From an uncultured Verrucomicrobiae bacterium (GTDB lineage Bacteria; Verrucomicrobiota; Verrucomicrobiia; JADLBR01; CALLMV01): a stretch of 64,000 nucleotides of DNA. Every line of letters begins with the position of its first letter. Position 1 is the stretch's first letter. Both the position numbers and the translations under genes were made by a program. The notes under the pieces were generated by a model. It was not told the DNA's origin, did no database searches, and was given only the letters and a program-made list of their open reading frames with translations. Below, piece by piece: positions 9,580 through 17,785 of the stretch. Location of the stretch: positions 21,761 to 85,760 of the forward strand of contig CALLMV010000013.1 in the NCBI GenBank assembly GCA_938005615.1, read 5' to 3'.

Positions 9580-10506
9580 ATGAGTGCACGACCTTTAACA
9601 GATTCTGAGGTCGGTCGCTTAGGCGTCGTCCTAAGGTGCAATCCCAGAGTCAGTATATCTTTGGTAACTTTGTTGCTCGTGATCGCAGCCGCTTTGGTTG
9701 GGCCACTAATATCGCCTTATTCCTACGATCAAGTCAGCGGTAACATCTTTGCCCCTCCCTCTGCGGCGCATTGGTGCGGCACAGACAACTTGGGCCGCGA
9801 TGTGCTCACGCTCAGCCTACACGGAGCGCGCATTTCTCTACTCGTCGGATTCTTAGGAGCGATACTTTCTCTGTTCATCGGCGTAACTTGGGGTTGTATG
9901 GCTGGCTATCTCGGCGGCATTTGGGATGCCGTGCTGATGCGAATTGTGGATGTGTTGTTTTCCGTGCCTCGTTTGATACTGGTTATCGTTGTCCTAGGAT
10001 TTCTGGATGGTTACTCACGCCAGTGGCTGATGCGGCAAGGGCTTGCGGAATTTGGCCCACAAGTGCGTTTGGCCATCCTTTTATTCGGTCTTGGTGCGGT
10101 TCAGTGGCTTACTATGGCTCGAGTTATTCGCGGGCAGGTACTGTCTCTCAAAGAACGTGAGTTTGTGAAAGCGTCGTTACTGCTAGGTCAATCCCATATA
10201 AAAATTATCCTTCGACACATCATTCCAAATTTGACAGGAATAATTCTAGTTTACTTAACTTTGACGATTCCGGTTGTTATTCTTGAAGAATCCCTGCTTT
10301 CCTTCCTCGGGCTGGGTGTCCAGCCACCTATTTCATCCTTAGGCAGCCTCATCTCGTTAGGAGCGCAGAACATAAATCCCATTAATTCCTTTTTTTGGCT
10401 ACTTGCTACGCCCGCTTTTTTGATGGGGATGACATTGCTCGCACTGAATTTTTTAGGAGATGGATTGCGCGACGTTATGGATCCTCGTGCGGAAAGAAAA
10501 AACTGA
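9580..10506 (+). CDS. Oligopeptide/dipeptide ABC transporter permease (OppC/DppC type)
   Basis: A 308-residue permease paired with the preceding OppB-type gene (6 nt between). The N-terminus has the OppC-specific arm and first membrane segment, then GTDNLGRDVLTLSLHGARISLLVGFLGA, the diagnostic OppC sequence. The EAA loop is EREFVKASLLLGQSHIKIILRHIIPNL. About six membrane segments. The C-terminus ends NFLGDGLRDVMDPRAERKN, typical of the family. Together the two permeases would form the membrane channel of a peptide importer, but this cluster lacks its own solute-binding and ATP-binding components. Confidence 0.88.
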   Translation: MSARPLTDSEVGRLGVVLRCNPRVSISLVTLLLVIAAALVGPLISPYSYDQVSGNIFAPPSAAHWCGTDNLGRDVLTLSLHGARISLLVGFLGAILSLFIGVTWGCMAGYLGGIWDAVLMRIVDVLFSVPRLILVIVVLGFLDGYSRQWLMRQGLAEFGPQVRLAILLFGLGAVQWLTMARVIRGQVLSLKEREFVKASLLLGQSHIKIILRHIIPNLTGIILVYLTLTIPVVILEESLLSFLGLGVQPPISSLGSLISLGAQNINPINSFFWLLATPAFLMGMTLLALNFLGDGLRDVMDPRAERKN

Positions 10507-10625
10507 AAAATCGTTGTTACTACTTCACAGCACCGGTCTGCAGAAGTTTCCATCCGTCCAGCAGTAGAAATCTCCCTTGCGAAGACTTCTCTGGCAGCAG
10601 ATGACACAAAGTGTTAAAACCTATC

Positions 10626-11288
10626 ATGAAACTAAAACATCCTTTTTTTGTATTTCTAGCGGTTTTTATTGTTTCATTCCTGCAGTCCTGCACCTTGAGG
10701 GAGAGTAAAAAAATTGCCCCAAACAAAGGGGCTGCAACAGTACGAGCTGAGAAAAAGTCCCATTCCCCTTCATCATATTCTGATGTCCTGCCCAAAGACC
10801 AACCTACAACTTCTATTGCAAGCACGCAGCCTAGTGATCTGCAAGCTGGCTACGCACTGCTCATCCAACTAGCTTCACAACTGCGCCGAGTGGATCAAAT
10901 ATTTATCCTCAAAACTGCCTCTGCTGAAGTGGAAGATGCGATAACTCCAGTTAGTGAGTTATTTACTGAAGTCGAAAAGGAACTTAGATCTTGGTTTCGC
11001 AACCAGCCTGCACTCGCTTGGAATGGCCTAGTGCTGCCTGCCGTAGAAACTGAAACACGCAAATCTCTGGAAAAAATCCGTACCAGCGAACTACTCTCAG
11101 CCACTGGCAAAGTCTTCGAGAAACGCCTCCTGGCCTCACAGGATGAGGGTCTTGCCTATGCCTCAGCCCTCATGGCCCAAATTGCCGCAACAGAAACAAC
11201 CACCGCACGCAAGACCAAATTAAGAGAGTGGCAAAAACTTGCTGATGCTGCCCGTAGCACAATCAGCACACTCTTGTTTGCACTGTAA
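10626..11288 (+). CDS. Hypothetical lipoprotein
   Basis: A 220-residue protein of unknown function. From ATG 10626 it reads MKLKHPFFVFLAVFIVSFLQSC: a lysine-containing n-region, hydrophobic core and a lipobox-like LQSC, so it is predicted to be lipidated and anchored in the envelope. An in-frame GTG at 10611 gives five more residues and is less likely. The mature part starts with a Lys/Ser-rich spacer and is otherwise mostly helical (for example ATGKVFEKRLLASQDEGLAYASALMAQIAATETT). It ends 2 nt before the sigma-54 activator gene, so the two are probably co-transcribed and it could be an envelope partner of that regulator. I do not recognise the family. Confidence 0.65.
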   Translation: MKLKHPFFVFLAVFIVSFLQSCTLRESKKIAPNKGAATVRAEKKSHSPSSYSDVLPKDQPTTSIASTQPSDLQAGYALLIQLASQLRRVDQIFILKTASAEVEDAITPVSELFTEVEKELRSWFRNQPALAWNGLVLPAVETETRKSLEKIRTSELLSATGKVFEKRLLASQDEGLAYASALMAQIAATETTTARKTKLREWQKLADAARSTISTLLFAL

Positions 11289-11290
11289 CG

Positions 11291-12757
11291 ATGCCTACGC
11301 GCCCCACCATCTTGATTGTTGACGACGAAAAAAACGCTCGCGACGGATTACGCGCGGCACTGGAAGATAAATACGATGTCTATGTCGCCGCGGATGCAGA
11401 ATCCGCACTTAAATTCCTCAAAGAAGAGCCGGTGGATCTGCTCCTGACTGACCTTCGGATGGCCGGTCAGGACGGTTTAGAGTTGATCAGAACCACACGC
11501 CATCTTCCCGAACCGCCGATCTGCATACTCATGACGGCCTACGGTGGAGTCTCCACTGCCGTAGAAGCGATGAAAAACGGCGCGGCGGATTACCTCACCA
11601 AACCGCTCAACCTAGACGAAGTCGAAGTCGTCATCGCTAAACACTTGCGCTCGCGCGCGCTGGAAATCGAAAACAAAGAACTCAAACAACAACTCACCCC
11701 CAAACGCGCCACCCTCTCAGAGATCATTGGCTCAAGCGCTGCACTGGAGCGCGTGCTTGACACCGTGCGCCAAGTCGCCCCCTCCAAAGCCAGCATCCTC
11801 ATCCAAGGCGAAAGCGGCACGGGCAAAGAAGTCATCGCCAAAGCCATCCACCGCCTCAGTCGCCGCGCAGCCGGTCCCATGGTCACAGTCCACTGCGCGG
11901 CACTCTCGCCCCAACTTCTGGAAAGCGAACTCTTCGGCCACGAAAAAGGTGCATTTACCGGAGCCATTGAACGGCGTGCCGGCCGATTCGAAGTGGCCGA
12001 CGGTGGCACACTCTTTCTCGACGAAATCGGTGAGATCGATCCCTCCACCCAAGTCAAACTGCTTCGCTTCCTGGGCGAAAAAACATTCGAACGCGTCGGC
12101 TCCTCTAAGACACTGACTGCCGATGTGCGCGTCATCGCCGCCACCAACAAAGACCTGCGTGCACTCGTCGCCGCCGGCAAATTCCGCGAAGACCTCTACT
12201 TCCGGCTCGCCGTCGTCACCATCACCATGCCCCCGCTTCGCGAACGTCCCGAAGACATTCCCCTGCTCATCCGCGCGTTTCTTAAAGAATTCAACAAAGA
12301 AAACGAAAAAAACGTGCAAGGCTTCACCCCCGATGCCATGCGCATTCTGCAAACCTATCAATGGCCCGGCAATGTGCGCGAACTACGCACCGCCGTGGAG
12401 CACGCTGTCGTTCTTGCCCGAGGTAAAATGGCCGAACTCCATGACCTGCCGCCGACGATCCTTGCAAATGCGTCATCACTGACCACCTCGCGCGACAGCC
12501 CCACAGCAGCAGCACCACAGACGAGCAACATTCCCGCTACAATTGGCGGATTTCCGACCACCGGCGCTCTGGACGTGCACGCTCACGAGCGCCGCCTTAT
12601 CTTCGAGGCACTAGCCCGTACCCGCGGCAACCGCACTGCCGCCGCCCAAGAACTCGGCATCTCGCGTCGCACACTCCACAGAAAGATTCGCGAACTTGGC
12701 CTTGAAAACAAGCGACGGAAATCTTCGGCCTCATCCTCGACAGAGTCGCATCCCTGA
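11291..12757 (+). CDS. Sigma-54-dependent response regulator (NtrC family)
   Basis: A 488-residue activator with the three standard parts. Receiver domain (1-120): acidic pocket VDDE, phospho-acceptor Asp in LLLTDLRM, Thr in MTAYGG and Lys in YLTKPLN. AAA+ domain (about 145-375): Walker A GESGTGKE, the sigma-54-contact loop GAFTGA, Walker B GTLFLDEIGE, and the arginine-rich FRLAVVTITMPPLRERPEDI. C-terminal Fis-type helix-turn-helix (about 440-478, NRTAAAQELGISRRTLHRKIREL). It activates sigma-54 promoters when phosphorylated. No sensor kinase is adjacent. In other bacteria such regulators (PrsR) control PEP-CTERM genes, and one lies 5 kb downstream, but I found no sigma-54 promoter in front of it. 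Confidence 0.95.
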   Translation: MPTRPTILIVDDEKNARDGLRAALEDKYDVYVAADAESALKFLKEEPVDLLLTDLRMAGQDGLELIRTTRHLPEPPICILMTAYGGVSTAVEAMKNGAADYLTKPLNLDEVEVVIAKHLRSRALEIENKELKQQLTPKRATLSEIIGSSAALERVLDTVRQVAPSKASILIQGESGTGKEVIAKAIHRLSRRAAGPMVTVHCAALSPQLLESELFGHEKGAFTGAIERRAGRFEVADGGTLFLDEIGEIDPSTQVKLLRFLGEKTFERVGSSKTLTADVRVIAATNKDLRALVAAGKFREDLYFRLAVVTITMPPLRERPEDIPLLIRAFLKEFNKENEKNVQGFTPDAMRILQTYQWPGNVRELRTAVEHAVVLARGKMAELHDLPPTILANASSLTTSRDSPTAAAPQTSNIPATIGGFPTTGALDVHAHERRLIFEALARTRGNRTAAAQELGISRRTLHRKIRELGLENKRRKSSASSSTESHP

Positions 12758-12827
12758 GGCCAGTTGCTTTGAAGCGCCTCCTCCCCCGCTCAATTACTTG
12801 AGATCAGGAGCTTTGGATGGGGTTGTG

Positions 12828-13970
12828 TCAAGCAGTCTGCAACGTAGCAGCTTGCGCTTGGCGGACGCTGGCGATTGCTTGAATAGCGCGGGGTCCATCA
12901 AGAGGGGTGTTGAAGCCGCTCCAAGAGAGGCGAAGGGTGGCTTGGGCATCAGACTCACTGAGGCCCATGGCGGTAAGAACGTGGGAGGCCGTACCACTGC
13001 CGGATGTGCAGGCCGAGCCGGCGGAGAGGCAGATGTCGAGCTCACCGAGTTGTTTGACGGCTTCTGCCGCCTGCAGGCCAGGCAGGCATAGGCTGGAGGT
13101 GTTAGGGAGGCGGTGCTGGCGATCCCCGTTAATGCGGGCGTCTGGAAAGACGTTCAGCGCCTCGCGCTCGAAGTGGTCGCGCATTTGGGCACAGGCTAGG
13201 ATTTCGTTATCAAGATTTTCTCGCGCGAGGGTGGCTGCCACGCCGAGGCCCACAATGGAGGCAACGTTTTCCGTACCACCCCGCAGGCCGTGCTCCTGGC
13301 CACCGCCGTGGAGGATGGAGCCAAGTTTATCGGGCTCGCGAACGTAAAGGATGCCAACCCCCTTAGGAGCATGGAATTTGTGGCCGGAGAATGCGGCGTA
13401 ATCAATCGGCAGGGCAGAGAGATTCAGGGGGACTTTGCCGGGGACTTGGACAGCGTCGGTGTGGAATAGAAGCCCTTTGTTGTGACACCAAATGGCGATG
13501 TCTTCGATGGGGTTGATGACGCCCGTTTCGTTGTTGGCCCACATGACGGAGACGACAGCGGTGTCCTGCCGGACTAGGGATTGGAGGGCTTCGAGGGTGA
13601 CGCGACCATCGGCGCCGACAGGTGCGTAGGCGACTGCGTGGGCGTTGCGTTCAAGATGGGCTGCGAGTTTGAGGACAGCGGAATGCTCAATGCGGGTGGT
13701 AACGATGTGGCGGCGACGGGTGCGGCGCAACGCCGCGAGGATGGCCGCGTTGTCGCTCTCGGTTCCGCAGCTCGTAAAGATGACTTGGCGGGGTTGGCAG
13801 CCGAGGAGGAGGGCGACTTGTTCGCGGGCATCTTCAACAGCCTGGCGGGCTCGGCGAGCAGAAGGGTAGAGACTGGAAGGGTTGCCGTAGTGTTCGGTGA
13901 GCCAGGGAACCATCGCTTCGAACACAGCTGGGGCCACGCGTGTGGTACCGTTGTTGTCAAGGTAGATCAT
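12828..13970 (-). CDS. nifS: Cysteine desulfurase (NifS/IscS family)
   Basis: Removes sulfur from cysteine via PLP and hands it on as a persulfide for Fe-S clusters or thio-modified RNA. 380 residues. It begins MIYLDNNGTTRVAPAVFEAM, has FTSCGTESDNAAI, the PLP lysine in SGHKFHAPKGVGILYVR, and the mobile catalytic-cysteine loop LSAGSACTSGSG of group I (NifS/IscS-type) enzymes. No iscU, iscR or mnmA is next to it. A large TPR-protein gene lies 62 nt upstream on the same strand and may share its transcript. NifS versus IscS naming cannot be decided from context; the enzyme class is firm. Confidence 0.92.
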   Translation of the reverse strand: MIYLDNNGTTRVAPAVFEAMVPWLTEHYGNPSSLYPSARRARQAVEDAREQVALLLGCQPRQVIFTSCGTESDNAAILAALRRTRRRHIVTTRIEHSAVLKLAAHLERNAHAVAYAPVGADGRVTLEALQSLVRQDTAVVSVMWANNETGVINPIEDIAIWCHNKGLLFHTDAVQVPGKVPLNLSALPIDYAAFSGHKFHAPKGVGILYVREPDKLGSILHGGGQEHGLRGGTENVASIVGLGVAATLARENLDNEILACAQMRDHFEREALNVFPDARINGDRQHRLPNTSSLCLPGLQAAEAVKQLGELDICLSAGSACTSGSGTASHVLTAMGLSESDAQATLRLSWSGFNTPLDGPRAIQAIASVRQAQAATLQTA

Positions 13971-14032
13971 TAGCCAAATATGGTGTTTAGGTAGTGTTGG
14001 GTCAAGGCAGGGGGATTATTTCCGGGAGGTGT

Positions 14033-16480
14033 TCAGGGCTTGGCGTTGGGATAACGGGTACGTAGGTCGGCCTCGAATTTAGCGGCTTCTTGAGTCTGGC
14101 CCAAAGTCTTGGCCAGGGAGGCGGCTTTGCGAAGAGCAGCTGGTGTGAGGTCGGGATCGTCGTACAGGAGGGCGGCTGTAGAATAGTAGCGAAGCGCGTC
14201 TTGGGGTTTTTGGATGGCCATGTGCAAGTCGCCAAGGAGTAGTCGTGCCTGGGCGCTTATGACAGGGTCGCGTGCGTCCGCAAGGATTTGTTCAGCGAGC
14301 GAGATGGCGGAGTTGGGTTGATTATCTTGAAGGAGTGCGGTGGCGTGGAGGAGTTGGGCTTGGGCTGATTCGGAAATGACTTTGTCGTGTGTGTTTAATT
14401 TCTGCCAGGCTGCGAGGGCATCGGCTGGACGGTTGATTTTTGTAGAGGACTCCATGATGCCAAGTAGGGTGATTGTTGTGAGATCGCTGTTTCCTTGGGC
14501 GAGGGGCAGCAAGCGGGTAAACCAGTAGTGCGCATCCGTGTATTGGCGCTTTTCTGAGCGTGTGTGGGCGAGCCAATAGAAAAGCTCTGCGGAAAGCGGC
14601 GGGAGATCAGAATTTGTCTCCATAAGGCTGAGGTAGGTGCGAGCCAGAGGGTCGGCACGTTCGATGTCCTTGCCTGCGGCTGCGATGAGGATAATGTGTT
14701 GCAGGGCCGGAGCATGCAAGGGATGGGTCGTCTCTGTGTTTTCGATGGTGTAAGTCAAGTCCTCAAGTGCGGCAGCGTTATCGCCAGTGTGGTAGGCGGC
14801 CAAGCCTCGCCAAAAGCGTGACTCAAGCACGCGTGGGTGAGACGGATCGGCGGCTATGGAGGCGTTCATCGCCCGAAGGGTCTCGGGCCAGCGCTGAGCA
14901 CGCGCGTGAATGATGCCGGAGCGGTAGAGGGCTTCAGCTCTGTGTTGAGTGCGGGGGAAGCGTGTGAGCAGGGTATCCCAGGTGGCTAGTGCATCGGGGT
15001 AGTCACCAACAGATTCTTGAGCGATGGCGGTGAGTTGGAGGGCTGATTCAGTATGAGGGTGATCGGGGTAGTCTTCCAATAACTGCACGAGCAGAGGAAT
15101 TGCTTTCTGAGGGTTTTTCTCGGAGACGTAGATGTATGCGAGTTGAAGAAGTGTATCGGGGATGGCATGTGGAGGCTGCTTGATCTGGAAGTTTTGTTCT
15201 AAAAGGGGTCGGGCATCTTTGAGCCGACCGTCACTAACAAGAATGTTGGCCAACATGTGACGAGCGGAAGGGATATGCGGGGAGTCAGGATAATTGTCTA
15301 TGTAGTTTCGAAGCGGGGTCAGAAGAGTTTCGGTTTCACCCTGGGAAGCACGGGTTGTGATGAGGTCAAACGCGGCGTGTTGTGCGTAGCGCGAGTCTGG
15401 GAACTTTTCTAAGATAATGTTGAGATGTTGCGAGGCACGTGAAAAATCAGGCGAGGGTTTCAGGCGTTCTGCTGTGGCAACAAGATATAACAGCTCGGGC
15501 TGTAACGAGAGTTCCGCACTGGCAGGCAGGCTAAAGCTCGCAGCATAGCGAAGAAGTTCTTCGTGTTGCCCGGCGGCTGCAAGTGCACGAATCAGGCCAA
15601 TGCGCGAGAGGCGAAGCCAGGGATCAGGAGGATTGAGTCTGAGGGTAGTATCAAAGAGACGGATGGCTTCGCTAGTATCACCTTCTCGCAGGGCAGATAC
15701 TGCGGCACGCGTGCCGGCTTCTGCGCGCAGGGCAGGGTCGTTCGCCGAGGATATGGCGCGGTTGTAATGACGAAGAGCATCCGAATGGCGACCTTGTGAT
15801 TCGTAATAACGACCGAGAGCAAGCTCTGCAAAAGGCAGGTGAGGGTTGTTCTCGCGCACGGCGGTCAGTTGGTCGAGTAGCTCCGGAGTTTCCTGCAATC
15901 GGTCGAGGGCTTGGAGGGCTAAAATTTTTGAATAGATAGCATTGAGCCTCAAACCTTGGGTAGGTGCGCTTGCGATCACTTCATCGAGTAATGAAAGTGA
16001 GCCAACGAAGTCCCGTCGCAATAAGGCATCTTCTGCAAGGCGCATCTGACTGAATGGAGCAAAGGGTGATGAAGGATTTTTTTGGACGATTTGCTGAAAG
16101 AGTGTGCTTGCTTCCTCGGAATCTGGCGAGGTCCGACGCAGCGAATCGGCAAGTTTGTACGTCATTTCAGCAGCGTCCGGGGAGTTAGGAAATCGAGCCA
16201 GAAAAGATCGCAGGGCAGGGATAGCATCTGCATATTTTCCAGCGGAGTGAAGTGCATTTGCCAAGTTGTATGTCTCTCGTTCGGCTGCGGGATCTATCGC
16301 AAAATTCGACGATGTATTGGTTTGCAGTGATACATTTCGTTCTGCGGTCGAGGGTTTGGGTGTGGCTTTGGGAGCAGGGCCAGTTTGCTCAACTAATGGT
16401 CTCTGTGCATGAAGGCGGGAGGCAACGACTGCAATGTTGGTGAGTAAAATTGCCAATAACAGCTTCAAAAATCCTGGCAT
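14033..16480 (-). CDS. Secreted tetratricopeptide-repeat protein
   Basis: About 815 residues. ATG 16480 gives MPGFLKLLLAILLTNIAVVASRLHAQ, a clear signal peptide; an in-frame GTG at 16495 adds five residues and is less likely. The mature protein is almost entirely helical repeats of about 34-36 residues with the TPR pattern, for example ALGRYYESQGRHSDALRHYNRAI and LADSLRRTSPDSEEASTLFQQIV. The repeats resemble those of outer-membrane lipoprotein/YbgF-type assemblies, suggesting a periplasmic scaffold. There is no enzymatic domain. It is upstream of the cysteine desulfurase on the same strand and downstream of tmRNA; a functional link to either is not evident. Confidence 0.8.
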   Translation of the reverse strand: MPGFLKLLLAILLTNIAVVASRLHAQRPLVEQTGPAPKATPKPSTAERNVSLQTNTSSNFAIDPAAERETYNLANALHSAGKYADAIPALRSFLARFPNSPDAAEMTYKLADSLRRTSPDSEEASTLFQQIVQKNPSSPFAPFSQMRLAEDALLRRDFVGSLSLLDEVIASAPTQGLRLNAIYSKILALQALDRLQETPELLDQLTAVRENNPHLPFAELALGRYYESQGRHSDALRHYNRAISSANDPALRAEAGTRAAVSALREGDTSEAIRLFDTTLRLNPPDPWLRLSRIGLIRALAAAGQHEELLRYAASFSLPASAELSLQPELLYLVATAERLKPSPDFSRASQHLNIILEKFPDSRYAQHAAFDLITTRASQGETETLLTPLRNYIDNYPDSPHIPSARHMLANILVSDGRLKDARPLLEQNFQIKQPPHAIPDTLLQLAYIYVSEKNPQKAIPLLVQLLEDYPDHPHTESALQLTAIAQESVGDYPDALATWDTLLTRFPRTQHRAEALYRSGIIHARAQRWPETLRAMNASIAADPSHPRVLESRFWRGLAAYHTGDNAAALEDLTYTIENTETTHPLHAPALQHIILIAAAGKDIERADPLARTYLSLMETNSDLPPLSAELFYWLAHTRSEKRQYTDAHYWFTRLLPLAQGNSDLTTITLLGIMESSTKINRPADALAAWQKLNTHDKVISESAQAQLLHATALLQDNQPNSAISLAEQILADARDPVISAQARLLLGDLHMAIQKPQDALRYYSTAALLYDDPDLTPAALRKAASLAKTLGQTQEAAKFEADLRTRYPNAKP

Positions 16481-16590
16481 ATTTGTTTGCGACACAACAG
16501 AGAGTAAACTGGTTCAGTCCACTTGGAAAAGTGAGGAATCTGTAAACTTATGGGATTCATGGCAAATAATCAGCCTCTAGTATGAGAAAA

Positions 16591-16942
16591 TGGAGGCGGC
16601 GGGAGTCGAACCCGCGTGCTGGTGCGTGAGCACCGCCGCTTCTACAGGCATAGCCGGCGGTAAGTTGTCGGGAGACGCTTTGGCCGTCGGCACCCGGGCG
16701 CTCCGTAGCCACCACGTCGTGTTCGCGTCGCCTGGCCGGTGGCTCGCGGGGCGGCGTGACCCGGCTACTGTCGCCTTGCTCCCCTAGCCGGAGTCAGGGG
16801 CAAAGCGTCGCGGAAATTAGGCCGCGAGGGCTACTTGATTGTTGGCAAGTAATTTTTGCGCGGGGGATTTTACGAGGCCAACCGTGCGTCCTCGGCCTGC
16901 CACGGTGACGCGTCCGCATCAGGCGATTGCCGGAGCGCCCCC
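16591..16942 (-). ncRNA. ssrA: Transfer-messenger RNA (tmRNA), tag ANNQVALAA
   Basis: A 352-nt one-piece tmRNA. The 3' end (complement of 16591-16616) gives T arm GCGGG-TTCGACT-CCCGC and acceptor CGCCTCC-A; the 5' end GGGGGCG pairs with it with one G-U. Downstream, GCCGAGG ... CGGTTGGCCTCGTAAAA matches pseudoknot 1 and the flank of the resume codon in E. coli tmRNA. The resume codon GCC opens the tag ANNQVALAA followed by TAA (complement of about 16851-16821), with the protease-targeting LAA end. The region after the tag is GC-rich, consistent with further pseudoknots. CCA is not encoded. SmpB, its partner, is encoded at 38.0-38.5 kb. The D-loop region departs from the usual GGATTCGACGGG consensus. 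Confidence 0.95.
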
Positions 16943-16946
16943 AGTA

Positions 16947-16976
16947 GGTATAACAAGTTACTCGCGCCTGCGGCAA
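16947..16976 (-). promoter_or_regulatory. Probable sigma-70 type promoter of tmRNA
   Basis: On the minus strand TTGCCG (16976-16971), an 18-nt spacer and TATACC (16952-16947) stand just upstream of the tmRNA 5' end at 16942. The distance to the mature 5' end is short (4 nt), so transcription may start slightly further along or the assigned 5' end may be off by a few bases. The divergent membrane-protein gene begins in the same interval. Confidence 0.4.
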
Positions 16977-17510
16977 GTGCAAAGGGAATTTTTTCAGGTT
17001 TGCGCTCGCGCAGTCGCGGGGCAAGATGAGGCAGTGGGCCCGGCACTGCGTTACATTTTTCGTTGGACGGCATATTTCTTCAGTGCGGTGTTTTTATTTT
17101 TCTGGTTTGTGGTGGTATTGCCGCGCATGCAGGGCCAGGGCGCGTCGCTGACGGAGATCATCATATCAACCCTCGGCGCAATCCTCGGTGCGCTCACGCT
17201 CAGCGTCCTGCCAGAGATCGCCAACCGCATTGTGGACGCCTTGGGCGATGTCGCCGCTTCACTTTGGATGCCCGCCGCTCGCCTCGAAAGGCCGCCGCTC
17301 AACTACAAACCGGCAGAGTATTATCTGAGGCGGGAGCGCTGGGCCGATGCGATCGAGGAGTTCGAGAACATCACAAGATACTACCCCTACGAAGAGCGCG
17401 CCTACCGCGAGCTCGTGGCGCTGGCCGACAAGCTCGGCGACAGACGCCTGCGGCAGAGGTGGGAGCGCAAGTGGTTCCGCCGTTTCCGTAAATCGCATAA
17501 GCGCTGCTAA
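16977..17510 (+). CDS. Small membrane protein with cytoplasmic TPR-like tail
   Basis: A hypothetical protein of about 177 residues. The open frame reaches back to an ATG at 16839, but that lies inside the tmRNA on the other strand, so the true start is probably GTG 16977 or GTG 17034 (the latter preceded by GATGAGG). Two membrane segments follow (YFFSAVFLFFWFVVVL and about LTEIIISTLGAILGALTLSVLPEIANRI). The remainder, YKPAEYYLRRERWADAIEEFENITRYYPYEERAYRELVALADKLGD, is one to two TPR-like hairpins, and the C-terminus is strongly basic (WERKWFRRFRKSHKRC). I do not recognise the family. It is divergent from tmRNA. Confidence 0.6.
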   Translation: MQREFFQVCARAVAGQDEAVGPALRYIFRWTAYFFSAVFLFFWFVVVLPRMQGQGASLTEIIISTLGAILGALTLSVLPEIANRIVDALGDVAASLWMPAARLERPPLNYKPAEYYLRRERWADAIEEFENITRYYPYEERAYRELVALADKLGDRRLRQRWERKWFRRFRKSHKRC

Positions 17511-17785
17511 TCCGGCAGACTGCTAAAAAATCACTCACCCCTAGCGACTGCCGTGTATTCAACGCCACCCGTGGACCGTGCGCGCCACCTTTTTCATGCA
17601 GATTACTAAAGATTCTCTGAAATAAACCTAACTTAAAAGCAAAATTTCCTAAAAGCGACTTCCGGGACGTAAAGAAGTAAAACCTCTAATATTTTTCCTT
17701 GATAGACATAGGGGCATTACCAATATGCAAATGTGTGCATTAAGTGTGTCTTGTGACATTCCTGCCGCAAACTTAAAAGAAACTC

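Noticed and set aside
11224..11240. Sigma-54-like promoter TGGCAAAAACTTGC ahead of the NtrC-type gene
   Set aside because: The distance between GG and GC is 9 instead of 10, and it lies inside the preceding coding region.
16839..16976. Extended N-terminus of the membrane protein from ATG 16839
   Set aside because: It would lie antisense inside the tmRNA; the encoded residues are not protein-like and later GTG starts are available.
17511..17785. Riboswitch or sigma-54 promoter in the leader of the PEP-CTERM gene
   Set aside because: No conserved riboswitch core and no GG-N10-GC element found; only a plain AT-rich leader.
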